A DNA stretch of 64,000 bases, taken from NCBI GenBank assembly GCA_022496805.1, contig CM040085.1, positions 47,645,811 through 47,709,810 on the forward strand. The letters are read 5' to 3'. The stretch comes from Pohlia nutans. Lineage: Eukaryota > Streptophyta > Bryopsida > Bryales > Mniaceae. The first letter of the stretch is position 1. Every line of letters begins with the position of its first letter. A program made the translations under genes and the position numbers. The notes under the pieces were generated by a model that was given only the letters and a program-made list of their open reading frames with translations, did not search any database and was not told the DNA's origin. Below are positions 10,937 through 22,399 of the stretch, in pieces.

Positions 10937-10961
10937 TTAAAATGCATGGTATGCACTTTAA

Positions 10962-12254
10962 CCCCAAAATGTCCTCACCCACCTCCAAATTTGGAGGATT
11001 GCAAAGATGCATTATAAAATACAATTAAGAGGGATATTTTGAACTTGATGTATGAATAAAAGTTGTACAGGGTGTTTTCACGCTAAGGTTTCACAGTTCT
11101 CAACAAAAAAAGTTTCCAATGTTGAAAAGCATTTGCATTAATGACATAATATAATAAATAGGGAAAATACCAAAAGCATTTTAATAAAGTAAAAAATGGA
11201 ATCTTTTCAAAATATTTGTATTACTACAGAATATTTTGGAATATTCTCATAATATTTTGGAATATTCCTGTTGATGTCATTTAATCCGCTTGCAAACCAC
11301 ATCAAATGCATTTTCAGCCACACTACAGGCTCCGTTTTAATTAGCCAACCAAGCTCGCAAGATTTTTTGGGGGAATTCGTCGTTTTAATTGCGTTTAATA
11401 TAAGGGAACAAAAATTGCCGCCACAAACTTTTAATATCCACCTTGTTCACAGAATCTTTTGGAATCTTTTTTGAATACGATACCTTTATGTTATAGGAAT
11501 TGAGGAAAATTATTGCCATCACTATATCTTCAATGAAACGTATCAATTAAGGCAATAAAGTATTTATACTACAATGTCACCGAATGCAATGTATTACATT
11601 TTGGTCCAAATATTATTTTATATTATTTTTAAACTATTAATATACATACAATCCTAGAATACCTTTTCATTGTGGTCAACTTTCTGCCAAAAAACTAATT
11701 TCAACGACCAATAGAAAATGTTTACCGCCACATTTCGCTTGTTATGCGATTTCACACTACACATTTGGACGCCCTACCATGAAAACACCCTATAGTAGAA
11801 ATTTTAGTTCTATTGATATGGTTAGATTTGTGATTGCTATCACCAATAATTCTGTATAAAATTTGAAATTTGAAATTTGAAATTATTTTTGAATTCAATT
11901 ACAAATAAGATATTGACAATTTGTGGATGAAATTTGTTGTGATGGGTTGAAATGTAATATTCTAAGTGTAGTGATTTTTGGAGATTTTTCAGTTGCTTAA
12001 TTTTATGAGTTTATGTTTTCAAGAGCGCATTTAGACTAAAATCTTTGAAATTTTTGGTGAATCAGTGCAACATGTAATGAGCCATAAAATTTTCACAAAA
12101 CATCCCCTTTCTAATCAGATCACACAAACTTGAAGCTATCTTGCTATAGTATTTTTTAGTATTTTTTTTTCCATGCAAAAAGTGCATGACAAATGAGAAA
12201 TCGTGGATGAAATTTGTACATCGTCCAAAAATTGAACCGTTGGGCAGTTAGGGG
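10962..12254 (+). mobile_element. TTAA element T1 copy b, split by an insertion
   Basis: Starts CCCCAAAATGTCCTCACCC and ends GCAGTTAGGGG, with TTAA on both sides (10958-10961, 12255-12258). Removing 11068-11792 restores an ordinary T1 of about 570 bp, so T1 inserted first. Confidence 0.82.
11068..11792. mobile_element. 725-bp TIR element nested in T1
   Basis: Left end CAGGGTGTTTTCA and right end TGAAAACACCCTA are inverted repeats apart from one terminal base, flanked by TA (11066-11067, 11793-11794). The interior repeats GGAATATT motifs at 11225-11270. No ORF of note. The TA target suggests a Tc1/mariner-type non-autonomous element. Confidence 0.72.
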
Positions 12255-12258
12255 TTAA

Positions 12259-13728
12259 TTTAGAGCCCATTTCCATACTCTACCCGTCCCATCATTTTGA
12301 GTGGTGACACGCTACTTCCATGCAATGGAGCAACTTCTCAACTTGTCATTATAATAGAGGTTGGGTACCCACAATCTTTGAAGTGATTGAAGCAAGGGAC
12401 TCGCAAGTTCACAAAAGTGAGTGGATTCCCACAATGTCCATTTTAAATCCCTTAAATTTGCGTCTTTTCATAATTTATCACTTCCAAATATCATAACCCC
12501 ATGGCTTATAAATGGGTCAATGAGAACTTATGAAAACACCATCTCTCATATTTTTAATTTCTCTATCTTTTACATAAATCTTCTGTTATAAAGACCCTTT
12601 CGTCACACATGAGATTCAATGTGATTGACTTGTCGATTTAACCATTTAGTGCCCAGGTAACCACTAAGTGGTCACTAGATCACTGGAAAATCAAATTCTG
12701 GAAAATCTGTGAACCATCTCAGTACAGTGTCTGAAGTTCAGATGTGTAACTTTTGATTCTGGAGATGATGCAAAAAGAAAATTTGGAATCCGACTTTCCT
12801 AGATATCCAAATACCTATGTACAAAACACCAAAATACTGCAAATACCTCAAAATACAGCAAATACTTACAAATACAGCATATGTACTATGTTGTATTTCT
12901 AGAGATTGGAAGTTTGTTATCTCGTTTTTCTTTTTGGATTGTGTTCTCTTGTTCATGTTCCATTAGTGTATGTAGTCTGATCTTGATCACTATACTAACT
13001 CCTTTCTTATTTGAACATATAAATTTTGTTCTAAACCGTACATGGATAAGTCACTTTCACTTATAAAATTCACAATAATTATGTATGAGTCTATTCTTGA
13101 CATGAAAGATTGCAATGAAGAGGTGTTGACACAAGTCATTGCTGAACATCTTCACTTTATTTTTGAAAATTTAACCCAAATTCTATTTAACCTTGAAGTC
13201 ACACACCCCCCGAAATCTCATTTTTGAGTGTGCATTATACGGTTCAAAGATATACTATAATCTTCCAATCCAACGGTCCGATCTTACCAAGATTTAACTG
13301 AGACTTGTTTCATTAAGCTATGATTACATTCGTACGGTTGGATACTATTAATAGTACCCCTAATTTCAACAAAGATAGATTTAAAGAAACATCACCCAGA
13401 AAAAGGTGGTTTCTCCAGAACCACCCTGGGCGGTAAAGGGTTAAGACTATGATTGGTAGTGTAGATCTCAATGAAAGAAATGAGAGTATAAGAATGGAAG
13501 CTTGGGAACATTTGCCCACTAATTTAGTTCATTTAGATAAAACATTGATTTGACATTTTTCCCAATCGTGCATGATTATGTAAATTTTATTGTAAATTAT
13601 GTTAAGATTGTAGGTTACACATACAAATACCCAATTATATTTCACCCACAATGTTTTGGGTGAGTAGCATGTGGGAACTACATTGTAAAATGTGGGGACA
13701 GGTGGAGCATGCAAGTGCAACCCTATAA
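12259..13728. other. AT-rich intergenic DNA with one decayed TTAA end
   Basis: No gene was recognised. TAAAGGG followed by TTAA at 13434-13444 looks like a right end of a T-type element, but no left partner was found. Short frames of 60-70 codons have no recognisable content. Confidence 0.5.
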
Positions 13729-13848
13729 CACTAGTAGAAAAGGTGGCACAACCTAGGAAGATGCCCATGTAAGTGGTGCCCAATTCCATGCATGTAGAGT
13801 GATTTTGCATGGGCATCTCCCTGGGAAGTGCTACTTTTTCTACTAGTG
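13729..13848. mobile_element. 120-bp CACTA-type MITE C2
   Basis: Starts CACTAGTAGAAAAGGTGGCA and ends TTTTTCTACTAGTG, with perfect TAA duplication (13726-13728, 13849-13851). Interior shares TGGTGCCCAATTCCA and CATGGGCATCTCC with C1 and C3. Confidence 0.92.
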
Positions 13849-14263
13849 TAACTAAAATAAAATCCATCGTAACATTCTTGAGTTGGTTCTTTACTATAGA
13901 GGCATCATTCCTCAACAATTGAAATGATTTTTACTCAAGAAAAGGGTTCAATTGAAGAAAGTTGTTTTTTCAAGTACTGTACGTTGCCCCCTTTTGATAT
14001 CATAGACAGTGAGATGAAATACAATTGAAATAGAACATGAGTTGGATATTTGCTATATAAACATGTGCATTGTGTTCCCTTGAATTTTATATGCGTCCAT
14101 TTGCCAACTCAGCATGGTCATGGGTAGGCTTGAAACACACATGTGCACAATGAATCCATATTTTTTGGTTCCCAAATTCAACATGTGTCACTAGAAGAGT
14201 GGATGCAATGATCCCCTTGCCCAAATTGCTTCCATCCCAGTCCTTTTAGGGTTGACCCACTTA

Positions 14264-14708
14264 GAGCATCACCACCTGTCCTTCAGAACTGATGAGGACT
14301 GTAATTTTTGAATGAAAATAAAATAATTAATACTTAGACGAGCCAAAATATTCTCTTTGTTCAGTAAATAGTCAATTTTTGTCCTCGCAAATATTACACT
14401 AAAATCATCATGTATTGTGGGTGGGTGAATGGCTTGGATACATTCATACATTTTGACGAATTCTCATTCATTTAAACAAAATTTCATCCAATTTAGATGA
14501 AATTTACCACAATATTTTGAAATGTTTTTTTACTAGTAAAGCCTCTCGTAAATACAGTGGGCCACAATATATGATATGATTTTAGTGTACTTTTTTTTTT
14601 TACAATTAGCAAGTTGGATAATAAATGATGAATATTCTTTTTGTTTTGGCACACTAGGAGATAAGAGATTGGTTCAAAGTTAATGTAGCAAGTTCCACAT
14701 GTCGGGGG
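14264..14708. other. Partial PIF-like end and dispersed repeat
   Basis: TTA then GAGCATCACCACC at 14261-14276 resembles a PIF/Harbinger end without a visible partner. The part at 14395-14515 (GGGTGAATGGCTTGG, TTTCATCCAATTTAGATGAA) recurs at about 38935-39060. No gene. Confidence 0.45.
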
Positions 14709-14715
14709 TAATTAA

Positions 14716-14941
14716 CCCTTAAAAGGCTGATGGGGATAGTAGATACGTCGGCGTATATTTGACATTGTTGTAAATAGAAAGTTCCAAATTGAGATCGCAA
14801 TAGCTCATTAGAATCATGTCAACGTGAATTTTAACTTCACTTTTGATCTTAAACCCATAGGAGGTATGGAACCATGCCAAAATACAATGGAATATTGGTG
14901 TATAATACCGGTCGGAAAGGGCTCTCTAAACCTTTTAAGGG
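14716..14941. mobile_element. TTAA element, family T6
   Basis: Starts CCCTTAAAAGGC and ends ACCTTTTAAGGG, with TTAA on both sides (14712-14715, 14942-14945). Only 226 bp and non-coding. Its interior is unrelated to T1-T5 although the end rule is the same. Confidence 0.75.
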
Positions 14942-14961
14942 TTAAGTAACCTACTCTCTAA

Positions 14962-15669
14962 GAGCATTCACACTGTAGTCAATGAAATGACTCCTAGAAG
15001 TTGGTATTGGCGGGGTCTGTTGTAGAGTCTTGAATGGAAAATTCAGGCGTGGGAGCTCATGGCCACACCCATTTTCCCACATTCTGGTTCTCAAAAAATC
15101 TACTCTGCATGGCGTGGAAAACACCTTATTCAAATTCCGCCCTTCACGCAATATACGATTAAAGGGCGATGGTGTGGCCTCGGGGGGTGTAGTGATATGT
15201 TGGAGTATCAATATACGTGCGAACAAATGATAGGGTATTTTAAAAACATGGGAACAAAAAATTATAAATGGACTTAGAGGTAATATAGCGTATCAGAAAT
15301 GGCACTGAACATCTTTAAAGTACTATAGGGTATGGAATAATAGGTAATTTGGAATTATAAGTAATGCAAGCCCCTTTTCTATGAATCCAAAGTAGAAAAT
15401 TACATAATGATAGCATGTGAAAAAGAAACCAAAAAAACAAGTAATACCCCCCTATAAAATAGTTGTTGTTCGCACCTATATCCTTAACTTTTTAACACAC
15501 TGACCCCCCCCGAGGGTGTGGCCATGTTTCACAAATTTTTCCCCTCGATCACAAATTCCTAAGTTCATGGATTATTTCCGTTGTAGGATGCGGATGCTTT
15601 AAATAAGTGGCCCACACTATGGATGAAGTTTTAATGTGATGAAATAATGCCGTACTAGTGGAGATACTC
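14962..15669. mobile_element. PIF/Harbinger-like element P6
   Basis: Left end GAGCATTCACACTGTAGT and right end TAGTGGAGATACTC form imperfect inverted repeats. Flanks are TAA and TTA, so the duplication is not exact. A further GAGCATCGCCATCC end starts at 15673, sharing the TTA. Open frames inside are short and overlapping on both strands. Confidence 0.5.
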
Positions 15670-15672
15670 TTA

Positions 15673-16343
15673 GAGCATCGCCATCCACGCAAGGAAATTA
15701 CACCGGCAAGCAGTGGATATGGAGGGGTTTGGCGGGGCTAAAATTTAGTCATGCTTGGTCACCCTTCACACTCCAAAACCCTCTCCGAAAGAATTGACCG
15801 GGTCCCCAACGGTCCAAAATAAATATGGATTTCTAGGACGTTTACCGGAGGCTGATTTTGGGTTGATTTTGCCGAGATCGGCGGAGAGAAGGGCGGTAGC
15901 TTGCCAACAGTGGCCAAGAACTCCATGCACCACAACATCAAATGGCTTTGCCAGGTCACCTTCTCCGGACGGTGGCAAAGCTCTTGATACGCCTTTGTTG
16001 ATATATGACAGGATATGTAAGCCTAGGGCCATGTGACAGAATATGTATATTGTCCTCATATATGGACTTGTAGGGTGACTAGTGTATGAGTCACTTACAT
16101 TCAATGGAAACGAGTCTGTGAGTCACTTACATTCAATGGAAGGTAGAAGAATTCAATGATTGGAGATTTGGTAGGACGTCCACATCAGCGGTGTACTACT
16201 TTCTACTTTTATTTTTATTTTATTTTTATGTTTTTGGGAGCATGCTCCGTCATTTAGACTGACTTTATTAGACTTTACACACAGACAGAGAATTGAACAT
16301 ATGATACGTAATGTATATTCAAATTTGTTCTGACGTTGTTTAA
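15673..16343. other. Unassigned DNA with a 21-bp direct repeat
   Basis: GAGTCACTTACATTCAATGGA occurs twice within about 55 bp at 16088-16142. Overlapping frames of 66-112 codons at 15755-16104 on both strands have no recognisable domain and are not called. Confidence 0.4.
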
Positions 16344-16882
16344 CCCTTTAACGCGCCAGCGTCCACATAGTGGACGACGCACAGATTGAAATTGCTCGAT
16401 TCTCATCCTAATCGGACAGTTTTCATCCACCAAAATTTCTCTTAGTTCTTGAGCAAGTTGAGTATCCTTTGTACGGTTTGGATCTTCAAAAAAGGTTATT
16501 ATGATTTTTAGAAAACAACAGAATTGGTTTATGTCAAGTTTCATTCTTAGTTCAAAAAGTGGGACCTTAAATATGATTTTTCAAAATAAGTAGAATCAAA
16601 TAATGGAAATCATACCATCTCGTAGTGCATGTTATTTCAATTTCATTACCAAATTTTTAAATTTTTTTGTGCTAATTTTGGATTTTAAATTGAATTTCAA
16701 AAGAAAACCTTGCAAAATTAATTTAAAATTATTAAAAAAAAACATAATAAATCTAACCGTACAGATGTGATCTTCACATTGACATTTACAACTTTGCTTT
16801 GAACATGAACCCCATTTTTGGTTTTCATCAAGCATTTTATAGCACTTCTTTGAAAACAATGTTGAATCGGGACGTTAAAGGG
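16344..16882 (-). mobile_element. TTAA element, family T2, copy a
   Basis: Starts CCCTTTAACGCGCC and ends GACGTTAAAGGG, with TTAA on both sides (16340-16343, 16883-16886). 539 bp, non-coding. It is inverted relative to copy b at 38326-38855; shared blocks include TTTACAACTTTGC and ATTTTATAGCA. Confidence 0.82.
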
Positions 16883-17127
16883 TTAACCCTTTCACCGGAG
16901 AGGTTGAATTTTATCAAGCTTGTTTTGATCATGGACTTCCATCTGCATGCATGAGTGTGGGACAACACTCCGAATGCTGTCAAAGAGGACCAGTTACATG
17001 GCCAAACCTGCACTAATAAGGGAGATATGATTCACCGAAGTGCAGCTTTAGTTCAATGGCACTAACTTGCTGCTCACAAAAAAAACTACGTATCAAGTAT
17101 GAGTGGGGCTACATAACGTTCTTTACC

Positions 17128-17290
17128 AGTCAATGATGGAGTTCTCCCTTTTCAACAATAGCATGTAGATGGTCTGAAACCAAATGCAACGTCTCACCAC
17201 CCAATTTCGAGCTAAATTTGACGTGGATTTGTCATGATTTGGGAACAGTAGCACAAATTCTAAGGTGTTGCAGAGAGGGACTAAAGAACT
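17128..17290. repeat. Dispersed repeat R2, copy 2
   Basis: Diverged copy of the repeat at 6105-6300, followed directly by MITE P2. DNA on its left (16887-17127) shows nothing recognisable. Confidence 0.6.
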
Positions 17291-17293
17291 TTA

Positions 17294-17596
17294 GAGTATC
17301 CTCACTCCTACATGCTAGAGATGACTCGCTGAAATTATTCATTTACATTTGAAGAGCTCTTGCACTTACACTCCCCCACCCTTGCACGCCCCTCACACAT
17401 CAAAAGTGCACATCAAATAGTCAATGGACCAATCACAAGTAGAATGTGGGGATATAGTCAACTAAATAGTGACTTAAAGGGCCATTTCTTGACATGCTAG
17501 GATTGAGAGTCAAGAGGCATTTTGGAAAGACCCTTGGCACTTTTCATGTAGTTCTGGAGTGTGAGAGACTCTGGGAGGGCTGCGGTGGAGCTGCTC
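17294..17596. mobile_element. PIF/Harbinger-type MITE P2
   Basis: Starts GAGTATCCTCACTCC and ends GTGGAGCTGCTC, flanked by TTA (17291-17293, 17597-17599). It is an inverted relative of P1, sharing CCAATCACAAGTAGAATGTG, ATAGTCAACTAAATAGTGA and TGGCACTTTTCAT. Confidence 0.75.
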
Positions 17597-17599
17597 TTA

Positions 17600-18300
17600 T
17601 ATACTGACGGTGGGGTTTAATAAACTTACAAATCTCTAATGAGTATGTTCAAAGAAACTTGTTTATGCCCCTTCCCTATATTATTTTTTGTAATGCACAG
17701 GTAACGTTGTTCCCTTATGTGATCTCCATCAATCAAGTCAAATTTCACTTCCAGAAAACAAAAACTCCATTTACAATGATTTTATTTTATTTTATTATAC
17801 ATATTTAATATTTAATATTTAATATTTTTTTGTTAACAAGATAATTAAGTGAAAAATATTAGTGATGAAGTTCTTAAATTGAGTTGGGTGAACATGTAAG
17901 AAATATGAGCGCTTACATCGCTCTATACAAAGTTGATAGCCCAATAGCCCAAAAAAGTTGCAAATTTTACACTAAAAAAAATGGTGGCACCTATCCAAAT
18001 TCTCTAAAATAAATATTTCTAAATTCTAATTGACTTTTGAAAAATTAATTGCACCATCATGTTAAGCGGCATTAGATTAATTTAGAGTGAAGATCATGGT
18101 ATCTAGTTGTAGTCATATGGTTTTGTGAATAGCAAAGAAAGATGAGAAATTTTTGTAACTTTATTGGACCCTACTACAATATACATAACTTACAAAATCC
18201 CAAACTAATATGAACTTTATATTTTGTTCATGAAACAAGAAGTTTAGTGACGAATGAAAAAATGACATAACTGCCTACATAGAAGCATCTTTTGCAAGTG
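17600..18300. other. AT-rich intergenic DNA
   Basis: Nothing recognised beyond an AATATTTAATATTT run near 17800-17830. Confidence 0.5.
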
Positions 18301-18431
18301 CACTAGTAGAAGAGGAGCACCAAAGAATAGTGTAAAAACTTGGTGCCTATATTAGCATCAAGCCAATGCCAATATGGCATCATGCTCTGATATAATTCCT
18401 TAGTGGTCAAGTGCCCTCCTTTCTACTAGTG
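18301..18431. mobile_element. CACTA-type MITE C4, diverged
   Basis: Starts CACTAGTAGAAGAGGAGC and ends CTCCTTTCTACTAGTG, with an interior unlike C1-C3. Flanks GTG and ATG match at two of three bases. Confidence 0.7.
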
Positions 18432-18527
18432 ATGGTTTTGTCCAATTGGACATTCTAGAGGATGCTCCCAATGCTCCAAAACTCATTAGTCTACATCGTG
18501 TTGAGCAAGACAAATTATTAAACTTAA

Positions 18528-18726
18528 TCCCTAAATTAGATTGGGCCTCATGTTTTTTTCATTTAATATTTTGAGTAGGTCCTATATGGACTCTCTTTTG
18601 TTCAAATTTATTTGTTTTTTTGACCAACGCATGCAATATTCTTCAGTGATTTCTAAATTGTATTTTTCACAATATGATTGATTGAAGTTGTCACTTTAAA
18701 ACCGTGAATCCTTCATCCTTTTGGGG
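18528..18726. mobile_element. Short TTAA element, family T4, copy b
   Basis: Starts TCCCTAAATTAGATTGGGCC and ends ATCCTTTTGGGG, with TTAA on both sides (18524-18527, 18727-18730). About 200 bp; related copies at 40274-40494 and 61323-61551 share GGGCTTCATG-like and TAGGTCCTA blocks. Confidence 0.65.
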
Positions 18727-18792
18727 TTAAACCACAATAATTAATTTTCAGTGTCTTATCATCTTGTTTAGTAGGTTCCAAATAGCCACGTC

Positions 18793-18895
18793 TTGTCCTC
18801 AACTTTTTCCTTGACCTCAACTTTATCCTTGTCCTCAACTTTTTCCTCGACCTCAACTTTTTCCTCGACCTCAACTTTTTCCTTGCCCTCAGTAC
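18793..18895. repeat. 18-bp minisatellite
   Basis: Five to six copies of CCTCAACTTTTTCCTCGA and variants. It makes an artificial VEVEEKVE repeat frame on the minus strand and a serine/threonine-rich frame on the plus strand. Neither is called. Confidence 0.85.
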
Positions 18896-19444
18896 TTGTA
18901 CAGAGAATTGTGAATTCTCTGGACCAGAGAGACCAGAATTTCTGTAAAATAAAAAAAATCCTGGTCAGTAGGAGAGAAAAGTTACATGAATAATATTGTT
19001 GCACGTGGTGAATTAATTGACCAACTATAGTTTTTTCAAAAAAATTATGGGCAGCATGGGTATGACAGCCACAATACCAACAGTATCCAGACACCCACTC
19101 ATTGATGACAAATGCCTTAAAACAGCCAATTTGTTTTTGTTTTTTTGTTGGTCAGTAGAGAGACACGCACCCTGAAACAGTGAACGGGGAGGTTTTGGGA
19201 AACTTCAGTATTTATCCTAGCTCTTTTGAAATCTTTGGTCAAGGACCATCGTTGGTCGGTTATGTCCTAAGTCCTTCATTTTGAACCGGTCAATGTCCTA
19301 AATTTTTTTTCTTCATCGGTTGTGTGTCCTAAACTTTTCAAAAGCATTCGGTCAACATCCTACATAATAAAATTTCCTTCGGTTCACAACTAAAAATTCA
19401 ATAAAAAAATTCAAAATAACGCCAAATGAAATTACCATTCAAGT

Positions 19445-19835
19445 AACCATTCATAACATCACCTTAAATCACTATAGCAACACCTTAAAACACCAAACTT
19501 CACCTTGATACACCAAAACAACACCCTCAAACACCAAAACAACAGCTTAAAACACCTAAACAACACCTTAAACCACCAAAACAGCACCCTAAAACACCAA
19601 AACAGCATCGTAAAACACCAAAACAGCACCTTGAAACACCAAAACAGCACCTTGAAACACCAAAACAGCACCCTAAAACACCAAAACAGCACCTTAAAAC
19701 ACCAAAACAGCACCCTAAAACACTAAAACAGGCACCTTAAAACACCAAAACAGCACCTTAAAACACCAAAATAGCACCTTTAAACATCAAAACAACACCT
19801 TAAAACACCAAAACACCTTCAAATATCAAATTTAC
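19445..19835. repeat. ~22-bp subterminal tandem repeats of the hAT element
   Basis: Roughly 17 units of AACACCAAAACAGCACCTTA and variants, with several units of identical length. Repetitive frames on both strands are artefacts. There is no spacer diversity, so it is not a CRISPR array. Confidence 0.85.
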
Positions 19836-19884
19836 ACCCCAAAAAAACCAAAACAAAACAACTAACATCCTAATGAACAAGAAG

Positions 19885-19985
19885 ATGATATCCTTGGGAG
19901 GAGTTGAACCTCACAAAGTCCTATACCACCTTAGGACCAAGGATCCCCAACCCTTCCAAGACCCTATGCTATAAAGTCTTAGAAG
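19885..19985 (-). other. tRNA-like segment with a B box
   Basis: Read on the minus strand it contains GGTTCAACTCC, a good Pol III B box, inside a stem formed by GATCCTTGG and CCAAGGAT. The A box is weak. It could be a SINE relic inside the hAT element; it is not an intact tRNA. Confidence 0.35.
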
Positions 19986-20032
19986 GGTTCTATCTAAACC
20001 CATCCCACATACAATGAAGTTAACAAAACACA

Positions 20033-22231
20033 TCAATAGTTAGGAATTTCTTCATGGTCTGCATGCATTTCATTAGTAATGGCATGGTCAATCAAATATT
20101 TTTCAGGGTCAGAATACAAATACCTGAACTTGGTGGTGTTTTTCCAAAGTCCAATAGCATCTAGAAGAAGTGAATCACAACCTTCTTGAGGTCCTTCTAA
20201 AGCAATACGCATAACGCATTCCAAATGTTGTGTCTTCAATCTATTTCTGAATTTTGATTTAATACAATTTTGTACAGAAAATGCTCTTTCACAAGAAGCT
20301 GCACTAACACATTGCACACTTGCAATTTCAGCTAAGATCAAAAGATTAGAATACTTTACTTGAAGTGAAGAATTCCAAGAAATCATACTCCACAAATCTC
20401 TAAAATTCTTTTGCATCCAATCAGTTGTAGCTTGAATTTTAAATGAAAAGAATTCACGTTTGACTGCATCGGGGTTAATGAGGGGGCTGAATTTCTTACC
20501 ATTCAGCTCTTGCTCCTTACCATAGTGAGAACATAAAACCTCTAAATCTACAACACCCCAACTTCCCAACCCCACAGACTTTGATGGCATGTTACAAGGA
20601 TTGAGGACTTTGAAGGCATTCATGATTCCATTATCTTCAAATCTACTTTCTAAAGCATCAATCACAGCTTGAGCATATGCTTTTTGAAAATCTAAAGCCT
20701 CCTCAAGATCATGACCAATTCTATCATGAATCATTTCAACACCATGATACCAATTACCTCTAATTTGAGATGAAAGGCGTTTTAAATAACCTCCTTCGGG
20801 TCCAAAATCAGGGATCACGTGATATCCAGAATCCTCATTAAAGGTACAAACATTCAAATCAGACCTTTCTTCTATAAACAACATCCTAATTTGTGTGATT
20901 TCAGCCCTAACAATTGATCCAATACTACTAACATCAACAAACTTATATTGAAACAATCTTGACAACAAAGAAAGCATGTGTAAAATGTCAGCCAAAAAGT
21001 ATAAGCAATAAATCATTTTAAATGACCTTAACTTTTCATACAAATAAGGAGCATCCTTATCATCTTTTTTATGTGGCACATCACGAAAATATGTTATAAC
21101 ACTCTCTAAACTATCACACAAAGAAGTCACGGCTTGCCACCTAGATAGCCACCTTATTTTGTGGTATCTTTTCAATGACTTTTGAGCATCCAGAAGCTGG
21201 CTTTGAAAAGCTTGTAAACCAACTCTCCGCTGACATGACTTTTTAAAATAAAAAGCAACTTTGTTTAATACTTTATCAACATCAGATGAAATCACTTTGC
21301 AAGAATCATGTTTGGCAGCCTCTAAAGCTGCTAAATTGGTTCTATGTGCCACACAATGAACTGAAGTTAAAAAAGGATTGAGTTTTTTTAACCTCGTAGA
21401 AACTCCATTTTTTTTACCAACCATAGTTGCTGCTCCATCAGACCCAAACCCAATGAATTTGTTAAAATCTAATCCACAGTCTTTTACTAAATAATTTGTG
21501 AGCCTTTCATACATTACTGCAGCATCCTTATGCCCATCAGCAATGAAAAGAAGGCCTAAAAACACTGAAACTGGTATCCCCTCTTCAAAAAAAGAAGCAA
21601 ACACTACTAGATGACTAGTTACTGCAATATCAGTAGATTCATCTATCATTATTCCAAAAAATCTTGCATTTTTGACTCTATCAAGTACTTTTGTTTTTAT
21701 GACTTTAGAAATACAAAAAATCATATCAGCACATGCCTTCTCATCATGGTAAAGCTTCTCAGTAATGCAAGCCTTCACTCTAACAAACAATTCACATAAA
21801 GGAGGAAATTTATTAAATGGAATAGTGTTTTTACCAATGTAATAGGCAATTCTGAAAAGATTGAACACTGCCTCATCACAAGTCTTGTTGGCTTGGGCAA
21901 TTGCCTTAACCATGACTTTCTCTCCAGATTGCATAGCCCATACAAAACTCTTGTGCTCATCAGACCTACCATGGTCTTTGAAAGCAGAAACTTTAATATT
22001 AACTGACCCCGTCTTTGCAAAAACAGACCTTCCTCCTTTCTCTCTACAAATTTTACAAAAAACTCTACCTATTGTTGCATTAAATTCCAACCAATCATAA
22101 TCTAAGTACCAAGAATCTTTCCATTCCCTCTTAGCAGCCTCAATGGCATTTTCAGATTTTTTGGTACTTCCTGATGAGGTTAAGGGCAAGACTTCCCTTT
22201 CCTCATCATGTATTCCACCTCTAAAAAACAT
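20033..22231 (-). CDS. hAT-family transposase with N-terminal TTF-type zinc finger
   Basis: This is the transposase that would cut and move the surrounding element, in the group often named zinc finger protein 862-like. Numbered from the far upstream end of the open frame (near 22399), C115, C118, H143 and H149 form a TTF/BED-like zinc finger. GIMIDESTD supplies the first catalytic Asp (D253), GFGSDGAATM the second (D321), and SAASCERAFS the Glu (E704) within the C-terminal hAT dimerisation region. SVHCVAHRTNLAA and RWLSRWQAV are further family motifs. The frame is unbroken. I place the start at M57 (MFFRGG, 22229-22231), giving about 732 residues. The open frame upstream of it is a hydrophobic, T-rich translation lacking family similarity and may be an intron with the acceptor TTCTTAG. 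An ATG at 22340-22342 is the alternative. Expression is untested. Confidence 0.9.
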   Translation of the reverse strand: MFFRGGIHDEEREVLPLTSSGSTKKSENAIEAAKREWKDSWYLDYDWLEFNATIGRVFCKICREKGGRSVFAKTGSVNIKVSAFKDHGRSDEHKSFVWAMQSGEKVMVKAIAQANKTCDEAVFNLFRIAYYIGKNTIPFNKFPPLCELFVRVKACITEKLYHDEKACADMIFCISKVIKTKVLDRVKNARFFGIMIDESTDIAVTSHLVVFASFFEEGIPVSVFLGLLFIADGHKDAAVMYERLTNYLVKDCGLDFNKFIGFGSDGAATMVGKKNGVSTRLKKLNPFLTSVHCVAHRTNLAALEAAKHDSCKVISSDVDKVLNKVAFYFKKSCQRRVGLQAFQSQLLDAQKSLKRYHKIRWLSRWQAVTSLCDSLESVITYFRDVPHKKDDKDAPYLYEKLRSFKMIYCLYFLADILHMLSLLSRLFQYKFVDVSSIGSIVRAEITQIRMLFIEERSDLNVCTFNEDSGYHVIPDFGPEGGYLKRLSSQIRGNWYHGVEMIHDRIGHDLEEALDFQKAYAQAVIDALESRFEDNGIMNAFKVLNPCNMPSKSVGLGSWGVVDLEVLCSHYGKEQELNGKKFSPLINPDAVKREFFSFKIQATTDWMQKNFRDLWSMISWNSSLQVKYSNLLILAEIASVQCVSAASCERAFSVQNCIKSKFRNRLKTQHLECVMRIALEGPQEGCDSLLLDAIGLWKNTTKFRYLYSDPEKYLIDHAITNEMHADHEEIPNY

Positions 22232-22399
22232 ATTACTAAGAATTTTTTGTTTTTTAGCAACCAATGGGAAAATGAGAGCCAAAACAGAAAGTGTAAACCA
22301 AAATGAACCAAAACCAAAGATACAAGTGACCATTGCAGCCATGATAATGGACCAAACCAAACAATGCAAGAGGAAAAGGAAAGAAAAATAGAAAATCAA

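Noticed and set aside
13529..13918. 129-codon minus-strand frame
   Set aside because: It runs through CACTA MITE C2 and AT-rich DNA; about a third of it is transposon sequence.
18768..19094. 108-codon frame with VEVEEKVE repeats
   Set aside because: It arises from the 18-bp minisatellite and has no conserved part.
19505..19726. CRISPR-like array of about 22-bp repeats
   Set aside because: Units are directly tandem without unique spacers, and the context is a eukaryotic hAT element.
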